Numbered from the stretch's first letter, positions 8,309-18,586 are shown. The stretch is DNA of 64,000 bases from Leptolyngbya ohadii IS1 (GCF_002215035.1 NZ_NKFP01000004.1:187726-251725); one strand, 5' to 3'. The notes: generated by a model not told the origin, from the letters alone. Numbers and translations are program-made.

Positions 8309-8965
8309 TCATTCCTGCTCCAAACCCAAGAAGTCGATCGCCGCTTCTAAGCGAGAAGGGTAATTTTCCGACAGCTTCTCAAAAAAGTGTGCCTCGCCGC
8401 CGTGGGGGTCAAGATTTTTTAGCCACTCCTGCGCCTTCCGCTCGATCGCCTGTCTTCGCCTTTGTTTTTCGATTTGCGAGTTTTTCTGTGGGTTCAGGGA
8501 CTGTGGGTTAGGAGACTGTGGGTTAGGGGACGGAACAGGTTTTGGAGGATTTGGTTTTGGTGCAGTGGGTCGAGGTTGTGATGGGGCGATCGGTAAAATC
8601 GGGGGCTGCGATGGAGGCAAGTTTTTCACCGTGCCGTCAAGCTGGGACAGCAATGCATCTACTGAATGGGGATTGGACGGTCGGGCTGGTTTAGCAGCTT
8701 CCAAAGGAGTACTATGACCAGATTGCAGCGGCTCCTCGGATAGCGGAACGGGTGTAACCGCAGGTTTGCCTTCAATTTCCGCCAGCAGATGATCGATCGG
8801 TTTCGGCTTTGACGGATCGGTTGGCAGCGGCAGATCGGAGGAGAGGTTAGACGGCAGTGAATCAGCAGAAGGACTGGCAGCGGAGCAAGATCGGGCTGTC
8901 TCGTTCTGCTGAATCTGTTTCAATAGCTCTTCGATCGGGTCTGCCATGCCGCAATCCGGGTTCAA
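8309..8965 (-). CDS. Slr1339-type salt-stress domain protein
   Basis: The C-terminal 45 residues (AQEWLKNLDPHGGEAHFFEK onward, ending ENYPSRLEAAIDFL) match the small domain known from the Synechocystis salt-stress protein Slr1339. The N-terminus has a short helix DPIEELLKQIQQNE that recurs as IDHLLAEIEGK (about 58-68) and VDALLSQLDG (about 102-111), that is, three related short motifs separated by disordered Pro/Ser-rich linkers. The linker near residue 150 contains tandem PNPQS repeats. There is no signal peptide. The three repeated motifs suggest multivalent binding to a partner, which is inference. The biochemical role is unknown. Confidence 0.65.
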   Translation of the reverse strand: MNPDCGMADPIEELLKQIQQNETARSCSAASPSADSLPSNLSSDLPLPTDPSKPKPIDHLLAEIEGKPAVTPVPLSEEPLQSGHSTPLEAAKPARPSNPHSVDALLSQLDGTVKNLPPSQPPILPIAPSQPRPTAPKPNPPKPVPSPNPQSPNPQSLNPQKNSQIEKQRRRQAIERKAQEWLKNLDPHGGEAHFFEKLSENYPSRLEAAIDFLGLEQE

Positions 8966-9008
8966 AGGTGAATGAATCTATCATTGCTCAGGTTCGGGCG
9001 ATCGACAA

Positions 9009-9052
9009 TTCTGTGGTTTAGTTCTGTTCTGTGGTTTAGTTCTGTGGTTTAG
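9009..9052. repeat. 13-bp tandem repeat (TTCTGTGGTTTAG, three copies)
   Basis: Copies are at 9009-9021, 9027-9039 and 9040-9052, the first two separated by a 5-base partial unit. The last copy contains the stop codon of the downstream minus-strand gene (TTA at 9049-9051), so slippage here could change or extend its 3' end. Confidence 0.7.
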
Positions 9053-9456
9053 TCGATGCGATAGCGCATTAGCGGGTGGATGAGCGTGGGGGTGAGGTTG
9101 AGTTCCTGGGCGATCGCCCGTTCGATATCGCTATATTCGGTAACAGGTAACTCAAAGTCGATCTCTTCGAGCAGGGAACCGACGGAGCGGATACTGACCT
9201 GAGTTGTCTGGCTTGCCCGATTAATTTCTGCGTCGATCGAAACAATGGTTAAATCGACTGCAAGTTTAACCGTGGGATAGGGTTGTGTTTGGAACGGTGC
9301 AGGTTCATTATTAGCCTGACCGAAAACTGGTGGGACATACCCGATCGCGGTAATCCCCAAAATCAGACTTGCCAGAATACAAACAATCCTCAGCAGATTT
9401 CCCTTTGTAAGCTTCGTCAAGGAATAACCTCCAAAACCGATTCCTGGCGACTGCAT
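9049..9456 (-). CDS. Small membrane-anchored or secreted protein, paralogue of the 13281 gene
   Basis: Function unknown. From the ATG at 9456 the product has 135 residues: a hydrophobic segment (LLRIVCILASLILGITAIGY, about 20-39) that could be a signal peptide or anchor, then an about 75-residue domain. The domain pattern, two beta strands and then IDFELPVTEYSDIERAIAQELN-TP-IHPLMRYRI, closely matches the end of the 130-residue protein at 13281-13673. The open frame reaches back to 9636, overlapping the divergent regulator gene, so the internal ATG is preferred. The two paralogues bracket a two-component/OB-fold gene cluster, suggesting a shared role. Confidence 0.65.
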   Translation of the reverse strand: MQSPGIGFGGYSLTKLTKGNLLRIVCILASLILGITAIGYVPPVFGQANNEPAPFQTQPYPTVKLAVDLTIVSIDAEINRASQTTQVSIRSVGSLLEEIDFELPVTEYSDIERAIAQELNLTPTLIHPLMRYRID

Positions 9457-9578
9457 CAATTCTAAAGGGGGATAAACCCTGAGGATAGAAGAAACCCGAT
9501 CGCCTATTTTAAAGGCTAGTTTAGAAGCTGATTTAGACGCTAGCGGCGGCACCGTGCGATCGCAAGATAAGGGCGACG

Positions 9579-10253
9579 ATGAAAATCCTGTTGGTGGAAG
9601 ACGATCCAATTCAGCTAGAGCCGTTGAAGGCGGCATTAATCAAATCCGGGCATGGGGTTGATGCGGTTCAGGAAGGCGAAATTGCCCGGAGGCTGATGGG
9701 CGAGCGGCACTACGATTTGCTGATTCTGGACTGGATGCTGCCCCAGGTGAGCGGGGTTCAGCTTTGTCAGCAGTATCGGCAGATGGGAAAAAATGCTCCG
9801 GTGCTGTTTCTGACGGCAAAGGATACCATTCATGACAAGATTACGGGGCTGGATGTGGGAGCCGATGATTATCTCGTGAAGCCTGTGAACCTGATGGAGC
9901 TGCTGGCGCGGGTGCGGGCACTGGGAAGACGATCGCCCTTATGGACAGGAGATATTTTGACGATCGGCGATCTGGAACTGCATTTGACCACGCTGACGGT
10001 AAAGCGACAGGAACAGTCGATTCAGCTTTCGGGGCGCGAATTTCAGCTGATGGAGTATCTGATGCGCCATCCGCGTCAGGTGGTTTCCCGCGACCAGATC
10101 GAGCAGGCGCTCTGGGAATGGGACATGGAACCGGAAAGCAAAGCCGTCACCATTTTGATTCATCGGCTGCGGCAGCGACTTCAGGCTGTGGGCGCGGAGG
10201 ACTGGCTGCAAACGGTCTATGGGATGGGCTATTGTCTGAGTGTGCCGGAATAG
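9579..10253 (+). CDS. OmpR/PhoB-family response regulator
   Basis: This is a two-component transcription factor of 224 residues. The receiver domain (1-120) has the acidic pair at residues 8-9, the phospho-acceptor Asp51 in LLILDWMLP, and the conserved Lys in DYLVKPV. The C-terminal winged helix (about 125-224) has the expected FQLMEYLMRHPRQVVSRDQI and the recognition-helix region VTILIHRLRQRL, then YGMGYCL. It resembles cyanobacterial RppA-type regulators but I cannot assign orthology. The partner kinase begins 12 bases downstream, so they form one operon. It is divergent from the small paralogue gene, with 122 bases between. Confidence 0.93.
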   Translation: MKILLVEDDPIQLEPLKAALIKSGHGVDAVQEGEIARRLMGERHYDLLILDWMLPQVSGVQLCQQYRQMGKNAPVLFLTAKDTIHDKITGLDVGADDYLVKPVNLMELLARVRALGRRSPLWTGDILTIGDLELHLTTLTVKRQEQSIQLSGREFQLMEYLMRHPRQVVSRDQIEQALWEWDMEPESKAVTILIHRLRQRLQAVGAEDWLQTVYGMGYCLSVPE

Positions 10254-10265
10254 TGACCGCAAACC

Positions 10266-11552
10266 ATGACGATGTTTAACCGCAGCCGCAGCAATCTGGC
10301 ATCCTGGTTCACCCTGTCGATGGGGAGTATTTTGGTGGTATTTGCGGGAATTCTGTACCTGCGGGAGGCACAGGATCGGCTGCGGCGGTTCGACCAATCT
10401 CTGTACGATACAAGCCGGATTATGGCAGCAGGGGTTGAGAATTACGTTTATCAGAACCGGGAGCGCACCGACTTAGAGAACGTACCTGTACTGGGCAGCG
10501 ATGCCCTTCCCCTCAGCAGCAATTTGACCTTTGCCCGATGGTACACAACCGATAAGCAGTTGCTTCAGTTCAGCGGCGAAGTTCCCTCTGCCACGCTCGA
10601 CACGCCGGAAGGCTTTCAAACGCTGCTATTTAGAGATCCCGCAACCGATCGCCCTTTTCGACTAAGACAGCTCACCCTCCCCGTCTATCACAGCGATCGT
10701 CTGGTGGGCTATTTGCAGATTGGGTCTTCCCTGCGAGCCGTCGAGGTTCCGTTGCAGCAGCTTCGGGCATTTTTGGCAGTGGTGGTGCCGCTGGCACTGG
10801 GGACGATCGCCCTGACGGGATGGCTTCTGGGGGGAAGGGCAATGCAGCCGATTCGACGGTCCTACCAGCAGCTTCAGCAGTTTACCGCCGATGCTTCCCA
10901 CGAACTGCGAACCCCGATCGCTGGAATTCTCAGCCATGCCCAGGTGGGACTAATGGAACCCGTTGACCCGGAGGAACAGCACGATCGCCTCAAAACGATC
11001 GCCGGAGTCGCGGAGTCGATGAGTTTGCTGGTGAGTCAGCTTTTGTTTTTGGCGCGGCACGAAGGACAACTTTCGCCGGAAATGCGGAAGCCCGTAGACC
11101 TCGTGCAGCTAACACAGCCGATGCTAGAAAACTACCGAGCGCAGATTCAGTCCAAACAGCAGACGCTTCACGCCGAATTACCAGAGTCGGTCTTAATTTT
11201 GGCTGAGCCGGATTTGCTGCGTCAGGCGATCGCGAATTTGCTGACCAATGCCCACCGCTACACGCCTCAAGGCGGCACGATCGAGGTGCAGCTGTCTTCT
11301 GGAAATCGTCGGGCAGTTCTGCAAGTGAAAGACAATGGCACTGGAATCGATGCCTCGGATTTGCCCCGCATTTTCGATCGCTTTTATCGGGCGGATCGGG
11401 TGCGATCGCGGCAGACGGGTGGGTTTGGTCTAGGACTGGCGATCGCGAAACAGGTGGTGGAGGCACACGACGGAGAAATTACGGTGGAAAGTACACCCGG
11501 TGAGGGTTCTACGTTTTCTATTACGCTGCCCCTGCTGCAAAATTTGCCTTGA
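10266..11552 (+). CDS. Sensor histidine kinase, partner of the upstream regulator
   Basis: This 428-residue membrane kinase has two membrane segments (about 12-31 and 166-189) flanking an approximately 135-residue extracytoplasmic sensor domain, then the H-box [13 protein letters not shown] with the phosphorylated His212. The ATPase domain follows: N-box [16 protein letters not shown]1 VKDNGTGI, F-box [10 protein letters not shown]2 [12 protein letters not shown]. No separate HAMP domain is obvious; the linker after the second helix is short. The sensor domain shows no metal-binding motif, so the ligand cannot be inferred. Start ATG at 10266 with the operon spacing described for the regulator. 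Confidence 0.93.
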   Translation: MTMFNRSRSNLASWFTLSMGSILVVFAGILYLREAQDRLRRFDQSLYDTSRIMAAGVENYVYQNRERTDLENVPVLGSDALPLSSNLTFARWYTTDKQLLQFSGEVPSATLDTPEGFQTLLFRDPATDRPFRLRQLTLPVYHSDRLVGYLQIGSSLRAVEVPLQQLRAFLAVVVPLALGTIALTGWLLGGRAMQPIRRSYQQLQQFTADASHELRTPIAGILSHAQVGLMEPVDPEEQHDRLKTIAGVAESMSLLVSQLLFLARHEGQLSPEMRKPVDLVQLTQPMLENYRAQIQSKQQTLHAELPESVLILAEPDLLRQAIANLLTNAHRYTPQGGTIEVQLSSGNRRAVLQVKDNGTGIDASDLPRIFDRFYRADRVRSRQTGGFGLGLAIAKQVVEAHDGEITVESTPGEGSTFSITLPLLQNLP

Positions 11553-11617
11553 AACCTTCCTGTTACTTTTGCCCCCCAAGCTAGAGATAGAAACACAACA
11601 CTGGCTTGGAGGTTCAA

Positions 11618-12040
11618 ATGAAACTAGGATTTACCGCCGCTGTTTCCCTGATTGCGCTATTGGCTGGCTCTGTTGCGGTCACGGCTTCCCCGCTAGAGCG
11701 TCGATCGGCTCAAAGTTTAACGGCTCAAAATTCTATTGCTCAAAATCCCAATCCTCAAAATCCCAATCCTCAAAATCCCAGTTCCCTTTCGATCGCCAAT
11801 TTGCAGCGCATGAACTCGGTGACGATCGCGGGAGAAGTGGTGCAGGTTCGCGGAGAGGAATTCATTCTGCGGGACGGGACGGGCGAAATGCTTGTGGAAG
11901 CAGAATCTCCGGCGATTCGTCAGGCAAACCTGAAGGCAGGCGATCGGGTGACGATCGCGGGGCAGTATGACGACGACAGCTTTGAGGCGTTTAGCATTAC
12001 ACCCGCCAATGGAACCGTCATTTACGTCTTTGACGATTAG
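11618..12040 (+). CDS. Secreted single OB-fold (BOF/YgiW-like) protein
   Basis: The product is 140 residues: a signal peptide ([20 protein letters not shown], cleavage after VTA or SPL), a low-complexity Asn/Pro/Gln linker with tandem QNPNPQNP units (about 40-55), and one OB-fold domain (about 62-138). The domain reads [20 protein letters not shown], then [20 protein letters not shown], the pattern of bacterial OB-fold (BOF, YgiW/YdeI) periplasmic proteins. The ATG follows GGAGG at the right distance. It lies 65 bases after the kinase gene on the same strand. In enterics, ygiW sits next to the qseBC two-component genes, a parallel arrangement. The ligand is unknown. Confidence 0.7.
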   Translation: MKLGFTAAVSLIALLAGSVAVTASPLERRSAQSLTAQNSIAQNPNPQNPNPQNPSSLSIANLQRMNSVTIAGEVVQVRGEEFILRDGTGEMLVEAESPAIRQANLKAGDRVTIAGQYDDDSFEAFSITPANGTVIYVFDD

Positions 12041-12178
12041 GGACGATTAGGGTTGAGGCAGTTTAGCGGTCTCGTATCGCGGTCTCATATCGCGCCCTAC
12101 AGTTTCCAGTTTGGCGATCTATTTCTAACTCCCCTGATACCACCCTTTGACAGAAACTCAATTGACAGGAACCCAACC

Positions 12179-13246
12179 ATGAGTACGCCCATTCGCAACC
12201 TACGTCCCGGAAGGCAGCAAACGATCGAAGGTAGAGTCGTGCGCCTGGTGGACGAGGACGATTTTGTTTTGCGCGATCGCACTGGCAGAATCCTGGTAGA
12301 TCTGGATTTAGACGATCGCCTGCTGCCCCTGCAATCCGGACAACGGGTGAGAGTAGTCGGACGGCTCGATCGCGATGACTTCGATTTTGATGCGCTGCGG
12401 GTCGTGCGTCCCAACGGCACAGTGATTTACGATCGGTTTCGTTCTCAGCCTCTCAGCGTTCAAAGCAGCACCCTCGCCCGAAGCGATCGCAATTCTTCAG
12501 CCCAGCAACCCATTCAATCCCCGACGATTCCCTCGCTGCAAACGCTCACTGGAACTGTAGAACGGCTGGTCGATGAGGATGATTTTGTTCTGCGCGATGC
12601 CAGCGGTCGAACTTTGATTGATACCGATCTGGACGATCGCCTGCTGCCCTTACTCGCAGGGGAAGGCGTGACAGTTGTGGGTCAATTTGACCGCGATGAT
12701 TTTGATTTCGATGCGCTGCGAATTACCCGAGCCGATGGTACTGTCCTCTACGATCGTCTGGGAGGATTCAGCCCCTCTAACCCACAGACAGGTCTGAACC
12801 TGAAGGGCAGCAACCGCAGCGACACGCTAACAGGCGGCACAGGAAACGATGAGTTGTCTGGATTGGGCGGAGCCGATCGCCTGATCGGTTCGGACGGAAA
12901 CGATGTCCTGGTTGGCGGTGCAGGGCGTGATACGCTCGTAGGAGGGACAGGCAGCGATCGGTTTGTGTATCAGTCTCTTCAGCAGGGAGGCGATCGAATT
13001 TTGGACTTCTCGACGGCTGAAGACGCGATCGATCTCCGTCCGCTATTTTCCCGCTCTGGCACTTCTCGCCCTGATGCATTAGGAGCGCAGTTTTCCGCAG
13101 AATTTGTCCGCTTCAGTCAGTCCGGTGCGAATACGCTAGTACAGGTGGATCTGGACGGCAGCGGCGATCGCTTCAACTTCAGGACTCTAGCAACGCTGAA
13201 CCAAACAGCGGCAGAGACTTTGACGGCTCAAAACGTTCTGGTCTAA
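12179..13246 (+). CDS. Two-OB-fold protein with RTX calcium-binding repeats
   Basis: The 355-residue product from the ATG at 12179 has no signal peptide. Two OB-fold domains (about 5-85 and 117-198) share long identical stretches such as VRLVDEDDFVLRD and LDDRLLPL, showing an internal duplication, and resemble the single domain encoded just upstream. They are followed by at least four glycine/aspartate nonapeptides of the RTX type (GGTGNDELSG, GSDGNDVLVG, GGAGRDTLVG, GGTGSDRFVY; about 220-262) and a C-terminal ILDFSTAEDAIDL region typical of type I secretion substrates. This suggests export of OB domains by a type I secretion system and calcium-dependent folding outside. No secretion genes are in the window. 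Confidence 0.8.
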   Translation: MSTPIRNLRPGRQQTIEGRVVRLVDEDDFVLRDRTGRILVDLDLDDRLLPLQSGQRVRVVGRLDRDDFDFDALRVVRPNGTVIYDRFRSQPLSVQSSTLARSDRNSSAQQPIQSPTIPSLQTLTGTVERLVDEDDFVLRDASGRTLIDTDLDDRLLPLLAGEGVTVVGQFDRDDFDFDALRITRADGTVLYDRLGGFSPSNPQTGLNLKGSNRSDTLTGGTGNDELSGLGGADRLIGSDGNDVLVGGAGRDTLVGGTGSDRFVYQSLQQGGDRILDFSTAEDAIDLRPLFSRSGTSRPDALGAQFSAEFVRFSQSGANTLVQVDLDGSGDRFNFRTLATLNQTAAETLTAQNVLV

Positions 13247-13280
13247 TTCCCGCATTTCATTTTTCCATCTCCCCTCTGGC

Positions 13281-13673
13281 ATGGCTCAACCCTACCGAAA
13301 ACGCCCCTGGTTACGACTCCGCAAGGCTTACTGGCTGCTGCTGCCGCTCATCGGTGTAGCGATGTGGATTATTACAGGTTGGATGACGGATTGGGTGCTG
13401 AGCCATGCTTCCTTTCCAACAACCCAGAATCAAACCAGCCTTTACCCCACAACACGCTTTACCCGAACGCTAACCCTCACTTCCATCTCCACCCGGATCG
13501 ATCGCAGCGAAAATATCGCCGAAGTTACCTTTACCACCCAGAATTCGCCTTTGGAGCGCCTGGAGTTTAAAGTACCGATCGTAGAGTCGATCGCGTTAGA
13601 AAAGGCACTAGCGCAAGAGCTAAATACCACTCCTGAGGCAATTCGGAGTTTAATTCAGTATCAAATTCGATAG
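13281..13673 (+). CDS. Small membrane-anchored protein, paralogue of the 9049 gene
   Basis: 130 residues: basic N-terminus, one membrane segment (WLLLPLIGVAMWIITGWM, about 18-35), and an external domain of about 75 residues. The latter reads LTLTSISTRIDRSENIAEVT, LERLEFKVPIVESIALEKAL and AQELNTTPEAIRSLIQYQI, matching the minus-strand protein at 9049-9456. It starts 34 bases after the RTX gene and is very likely in the same transcript. Function unknown. Confidence 0.7.
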   Translation: MAQPYRKRPWLRLRKAYWLLLPLIGVAMWIITGWMTDWVLSHASFPTTQNQTSLYPTTRFTRTLTLTSISTRIDRSENIAEVTFTTQNSPLERLEFKVPIVESIALEKALAQELNTTPEAIRSLIQYQIR

Positions 13674-13702
13674 CCGATCAACCCAAACCCTCGATCGCCT
13701 CA

Positions 13703-14914
13703 TTAACGCTGATCTTGCCGCTGATGCTGTTTAATCGCCTCAATAATTTGCACGTTCGCCTGCGGAAACGGAAACTGCTCTAACTCAGCCACTTCCACCC
13801 AGCGCACCTCATCACATTCGATCGGTTGGGGTTCGCCGCTCACATACTGGCAGTGATGCACATTCAGCGTGACGCGGAAGTGGGTATAGGCATGATCGAT
13901 CGTAATCAGGCGATCGCCCACGGTAATTTCGATGCCCAGTTCTTCCTGGATTTCGCGCCGGATGCAGTCTTCGACGGTTTCGTCGGGTTCGATTTTGCCG
14001 CCCGGAAATTCCCAGAGTCCGCCGAGTAGACCTTCCGGTTTGCGGCGATCGATCAGGATTTGCCCCTGGTCATTCCAGATGACCGCAACGCCAATTTGCT
14101 TATGGGGAATCGGGGCACGCTTTTCGGAGACGGGCAGTTCGTTTTGCATATTCGTTTGAAAGGCGAGACAGCGAGTATTCCAGGGACAGAGGAGGCAGGC
14201 GGGATTCTTGGGCGTACAGATCGTTGCCCCCAGATCCATCAATGCCTGATTAAAATCGCGCGGCTGTTCCGGGTCAAGCAGAGCGGCGGAAATTTGCCAC
14301 AGCGGCTTGATTGCCTGACTGGGCGGCACTTCGATGAGCCGCAGCCGTGCCAGCACTCGCTTTACATTACCATCTAATATCGGCACCGCCTGGTTAAATG
14401 CCGCACTCAAAATCCCCCCGGCTGTCGTTTGCCCAATTCCCGGCAACGCCACCACGGATTCAAGATCCTGGGGAAACTCGCCACCCTGCTCCGCCACAAT
14501 CACCTGGGCGGCACGATGCAGATTCCGGGCACGGGCGTAATAGCCTAACCCCTGCCATGCCTTTAAAACCTGCTGCTGGTCTGCCTTTGCGAGATGGGCG
14601 ATCGTCGGAAAATGCTTTAACCAGCGATCGTAGTAGGGAATCACCGTCTTCACCTGGGTCTGCTGAAGCATAATCTCCGAGATCCAGATGGCATAAGGAT
14701 CGCGGGTGCGTCGCCAGGGCAGATCCCGTCCCGATTCGCCGTACCAGCACAGCAGACTTTGCCGCAGGTCATGAATATCCGCCTCTGCAAATCCGTGGAG
14801 CTGATTCGGGGCAGAATTGGACGCAGAATTGGACGCACGAAAATCCGGCAGATCGATCGATTGACCTACCGGATTTGGATCGTTATGAGTGGGATGAAAA
14901 GAAGAGATGGGCAT
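13703..14914 (-). CDS. mutY: A/G-specific adenine glycosylase
   Basis: MutY removes adenine mispaired with 8-oxoguanine in base-excision repair. The 403-residue product shows the HhH-GPD core: PWRRTRDPYAIWISEIMLQQTQV, the hairpin VVALPGIGQTTAGGILSAAF with the following catalytic Asp (ILDGNVKRVL), and the 4Fe-4S loop C-x6-C-x2-C-x5-C (CTPKNPACLLCPWNTRC). The C-terminal MutT-like domain (about 270-400) that recognises oxoG has WEFPGGKIEPDETVEDCIRR and EIQEELG, so the Nudix-box-like sequence is well preserved. An extra N-terminal extension of about 40 residues makes it longer than usual. Start is ATG. Confidence 0.95.
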   Translation of the reverse strand: MPISSFHPTHNDPNPVGQSIDLPDFRASNSASNSAPNQLHGFAEADIHDLRQSLLCWYGESGRDLPWRRTRDPYAIWISEIMLQQTQVKTVIPYYDRWLKHFPTIAHLAKADQQQVLKAWQGLGYYARARNLHRAAQVIVAEQGGEFPQDLESVVALPGIGQTTAGGILSAAFNQAVPILDGNVKRVLARLRLIEVPPSQAIKPLWQISAALLDPEQPRDFNQALMDLGATICTPKNPACLLCPWNTRCLAFQTNMQNELPVSEKRAPIPHKQIGVAVIWNDQGQILIDRRKPEGLLGGLWEFPGGKIEPDETVEDCIRREIQEELGIEITVGDRLITIDHAYTHFRVTLNVHHCQYVSGEPQPIECDEVRWVEVAELEQFPFPQANVQIIEAIKQHQRQDQR

Positions 14915-15048
14915 GACTCCATTTTACGGATGAGCCACTGCCGCGATCGGGCAGAGAGGGTGTTTATCGGCTCTGAAGTGCCGCCCATGCCAGAATTCTT
15001 GCAAACATAACTAAATAGCTATATAAATATGTTTGACTCTTTTACACT

Positions 15049-15074
15049 GGGCGGGCAAGATGCCCACCCCACAA
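15049..15074. repeat. Dispersed GGCAAGATGCCCACCCC repeat copy
   Basis: GGGCGGGCAAGATGCCCACC plus CCACAA, in the gap between the mutY 5' side and the DUF760 gene's 3' end. It matches the copies at 2945-2973 and 19577-19604 (inverted). Confidence 0.55.
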
Positions 15075-15094
15075 AATAGTGATGCAAACCTTAC

Positions 15095-15436
15095 TTATGC
15101 GGATTCGCCTTCGGTCATGATCGTACTTTGCAGCGATCGCTCAATGTTCATGCGCTGCTCGGCGCTGTGGAGGAAATAGCCGCTCATCATTGCGGAAGCT
15201 AGCAGCCGACCCAGATCCTCACGGCTGGTCGTGATCGTGACGTCGAACTGCTCGGAGGGCAGACCGCCTAGAAGACCGATGATATTGCGCTCCATCACTT
15301 GCAGCACTTCCCGCGATTGAGGTCGAGAGAGTTGAGCAACTGTTTCGGGGCTGAGGGACTGGACGTACTGCCAAAGCTCGTTCGTCGTATTGCCGCCCTC
15401 AAAAAATTCAGAAATCCGTCTTGTTGCGTCGTTCAC
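15095..15436 (-). CDS. DUF760 family protein
   Basis: DUF760 is a small cytosolic family of cyanobacteria and plastids. The 113-residue product has the recognisable core LWQYVQSLSPETVAQLSRP, EVLQVMERNIIGLLGGLP and then TTSREDLGRLLASAMMSGYFLHSAEQRM. No membrane segment is present. Start ATG at 15436 after a GGAAGAGG element (CGGAAGAGGTTTTC) on the minus strand. In plants DUF760 proteins have been tied to protein turnover; no role is proven in cyanobacteria. It is divergent from metY. Confidence 0.88.
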   Translation of the reverse strand: MNDATRRISEFFEGGNTTNELWQYVQSLSPETVAQLSRPQSREVLQVMERNIIGLLGGLPSEQFDVTITTSREDLGRLLASAMMSGYFLHSAEQRMNIERSLQSTIMTEGESA

Positions 15437-15682
15437 GTTGAAAACCTCTTCCGATCTGGACAGTGGCTTGAGTGATCAGGGATGTCATCACTCCATCGCT
15501 CTGATGTCAACTAATGTAACAACTTCTAGCGATCGATTGCAGTGGGCAGAACCGAACCCCGAAGGGGGATTTATACGACGCAATAATGCGATCGATTTCT
15601 TTACAAAACCTCGTATCCCAATCGATTTACCGTAGAATATAGGCTTGCGTTTTATTTGCCTCAAGGAAAAGGATTGATTTAA

Positions 15683-16993
<1,311 letters not shown>

Positions 16994-16996
16994 TAC

Positions 16997-17138
16997 CGGA
17001 GATCCCCCCTAGCCCCCTTAAGAGGGGGGAAACCAAGCCGATGCAAGCAAGTTATTAGTAAGTAACAAGCAAGTTATTAGTAAGTAAATAGAGGTTCTTG
17101 CCTTTCAAAGTCCCCCAAACTTGGGGGATTTAGGGGGC
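16997..17138. repeat. Repeat-filled metY-metX spacer
   Basis: Three repeats sit in this spacer: a palindromic G/C block (CCCCCCTAGCCCCCTTAAGA around 17003-17022, with the complementary GGGGGG after it); a perfect tandem duplication of the 22-base unit starting CAAGCAAGTTATTAG (17044-17065 and 17066-17087); and a copy of the dispersed AAAGTCCCCCAA/TTGGGGGATTTAGGGGG palindrome (17106-17138). The hairpins could attenuate metX relative to metY. Confidence 0.7.
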
Positions 17139-17220
17139 TACAAACCTTCGCCACCCATCCCACACCTCTCCTCACAATCGATCGCTTCATCAACACAGTA
17201 CGAGATGCAGACAGTACGAG

Positions 17221-18387
17221 ATGCACTACGAACAGTTCATTTCACCCCAGACCCAGTTTCATCGCTTCACCGATTCCTTTTCGCTGGAATTGGGCGGCGT
17301 TTTGCTGAAGGGACAGATTGCCTACCGCACCTGGGGACGGCTCAACCGATCGCGGAATAATGCGGTGCTGGTGTGCCATGCCTTTACGGGCTGGGCGGAT
17401 TTGGAAGCCTGGTGGCAGCCGCTCTTAGGCGCAGGTAAAGCACTCGATCCCGATCGCGATTTCATTATCTGCTCAAATATCCTGGGAAGCTGCTACGGCA
17501 CGACCGGACCCAGCTCGATCGATCCGCAAACGGGTAAACCTTACGGGACAAACTTTCCGGCGATTAACGTGCGGGATATGGTGCGTTTGCAGGCGCGATT
17601 GCTGGATGCGCTGGGCGTAGAGTCTCTGCAAATGGCGATCGGCGGGTCGCTGGGCGGAATGCAGGTGCTGGAGTGGGCGGCGCTGTATCCAGAACGGGTA
17701 AAGTCGATCGCGGTCATCGCGGCTTCGGGCAGACATTCCGCCTGGTGTATTGGCTTAAGCGAGGCACAGCGTCAGGCAATCTACGCCGATCCCCTCTGGC
17801 AAAACGGCAACTACGATCCGGCTCATCCGCCCGCCCAGGGTCTTGCCGTCGCCCGCATGATCGCCATGCACACCTATCGAAGCTGGCAAAGCTTTAACGA
17901 TCGCTTCGGACGTACCCCCCAATCGAATCCTCAAGCAACTTCCCAACCAAAGATTCATCAACCGCAGCAAAACCAGTTTTCGATCGCCAGCTATCTGAAC
18001 TATCAGGGCGATAAATTAGTCGAGCGGTTTGATGCCAATACCTACGTTGCCCTTTCTCAGGCAATGGATCGGCATGATCTGACGCGATCGCCCCAGAGCT
18101 ATGAAGCAGTTCTGAAGGGAATTCAGCAGCCCAGCTTAGTTGTAGCGATCGATTCCGATATTCTGTATCCGCCGATCGAGCAGGAGGAGTTAGCCCATTT
18201 AATCCCCAATGCGGAACTGGCGTGGCTCTACTCTCCCCACGGGCACGATGCCTTTCTGATCGAGATGGACGAACTCAATAATTTAGTTGTTCAGTTTCGC
18301 CAGAGGGCTGTCAGAACTCGTTTGAATGGACATTACTCCGAGCCGAACCACCCCCCCAACCCCCCAATTATTTCTTTCCGCTCTTGA
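17221..18387 (+). CDS. metX: Homoserine O-acetyltransferase
   Basis: MetX acetylates homoserine with acetyl-CoA to feed the adjacent MetY enzyme. The 388-residue alpha/beta-hydrolase has the nucleophile Ser143 in AIGGSLGGMQVLEWA, an oxyanion region CHAFTGWADLEAWWQPLLG, and CYGTTGPSSIDPQTG, and the later acid VVAIDSDILYPP and His in SPHGHDAFLIE. The lid segment includes the expected NYDP and ARMIAMHTYRSW. An insertion of low-complexity Gln/Pro/Asn residues occurs around 235-255. The ATG at 17221 fits the family start. The distal C-terminus (NHPPNPPIISFRS) runs into a C-rich repeat, so the terminal 10 residues may be drift. Confidence 0.94.
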   Translation: MHYEQFISPQTQFHRFTDSFSLELGGVLLKGQIAYRTWGRLNRSRNNAVLVCHAFTGWADLEAWWQPLLGAGKALDPDRDFIICSNILGSCYGTTGPSSIDPQTGKPYGTNFPAINVRDMVRLQARLLDALGVESLQMAIGGSLGGMQVLEWAALYPERVKSIAVIAASGRHSAWCIGLSEAQRQAIYADPLWQNGNYDPAHPPAQGLAVARMIAMHTYRSWQSFNDRFGRTPQSNPQATSQPKIHQPQQNQFSIASYLNYQGDKLVERFDANTYVALSQAMDRHDLTRSPQSYEAVLKGIQQPSLVVAIDSDILYPPIEQEELAHLIPNAELAWLYSPHGHDAFLIEMDELNNLVVQFRQRAVRTRLNGHYSEPNHPPNPPIISFRS

Positions 18388-18451
18388 GGAGCAAGTAGGG
18401 GGAACCGAACCGACGCAGTCCACCCGTTTGCAGTAGGAAAGCTATACAGGT

Positions 18452-18485
18452 CAAAGTCCCCCAAGCTTGGGGGATTTAGGGGGCG
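18452..18485. repeat. Dispersed CCCCCAAGCTTGGGGG palindrome
   Basis: A perfect 16-base palindrome (18458-18473) within AAAGTCCCCCAAGCTTGGGG and a GATTTAGGGGG extension. It is the same family as 17106-17138 and 27746-27778. It lies between the convergent metX and dapF genes and could act as a bidirectional terminator. Confidence 0.65.
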
Positions 18486-18586
18486 TCAGAAGCTGTGATG
18501 CCCAACTCAGGCTTTAGATACGCCATAGTCACTGATGGGGAATTTAGGGGGCGATGCAGGATGTTCGCTACACCCCCGATCGCTTC

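Noticed and set aside
9457-9636. Upstream extension of the 9049 gene to 9636
   Set aside because: It would overlap the first 58 bases of the divergent regulator gene; the ATG at 9456 gives a membrane-anchored protein of the same form as its paralogue.
17241-18387. CRISPR-like arrays among the G/C-rich repeats
   Set aside because: Repeats here are isolated or tandem without regular spacers; no cas gene occurs in the window.
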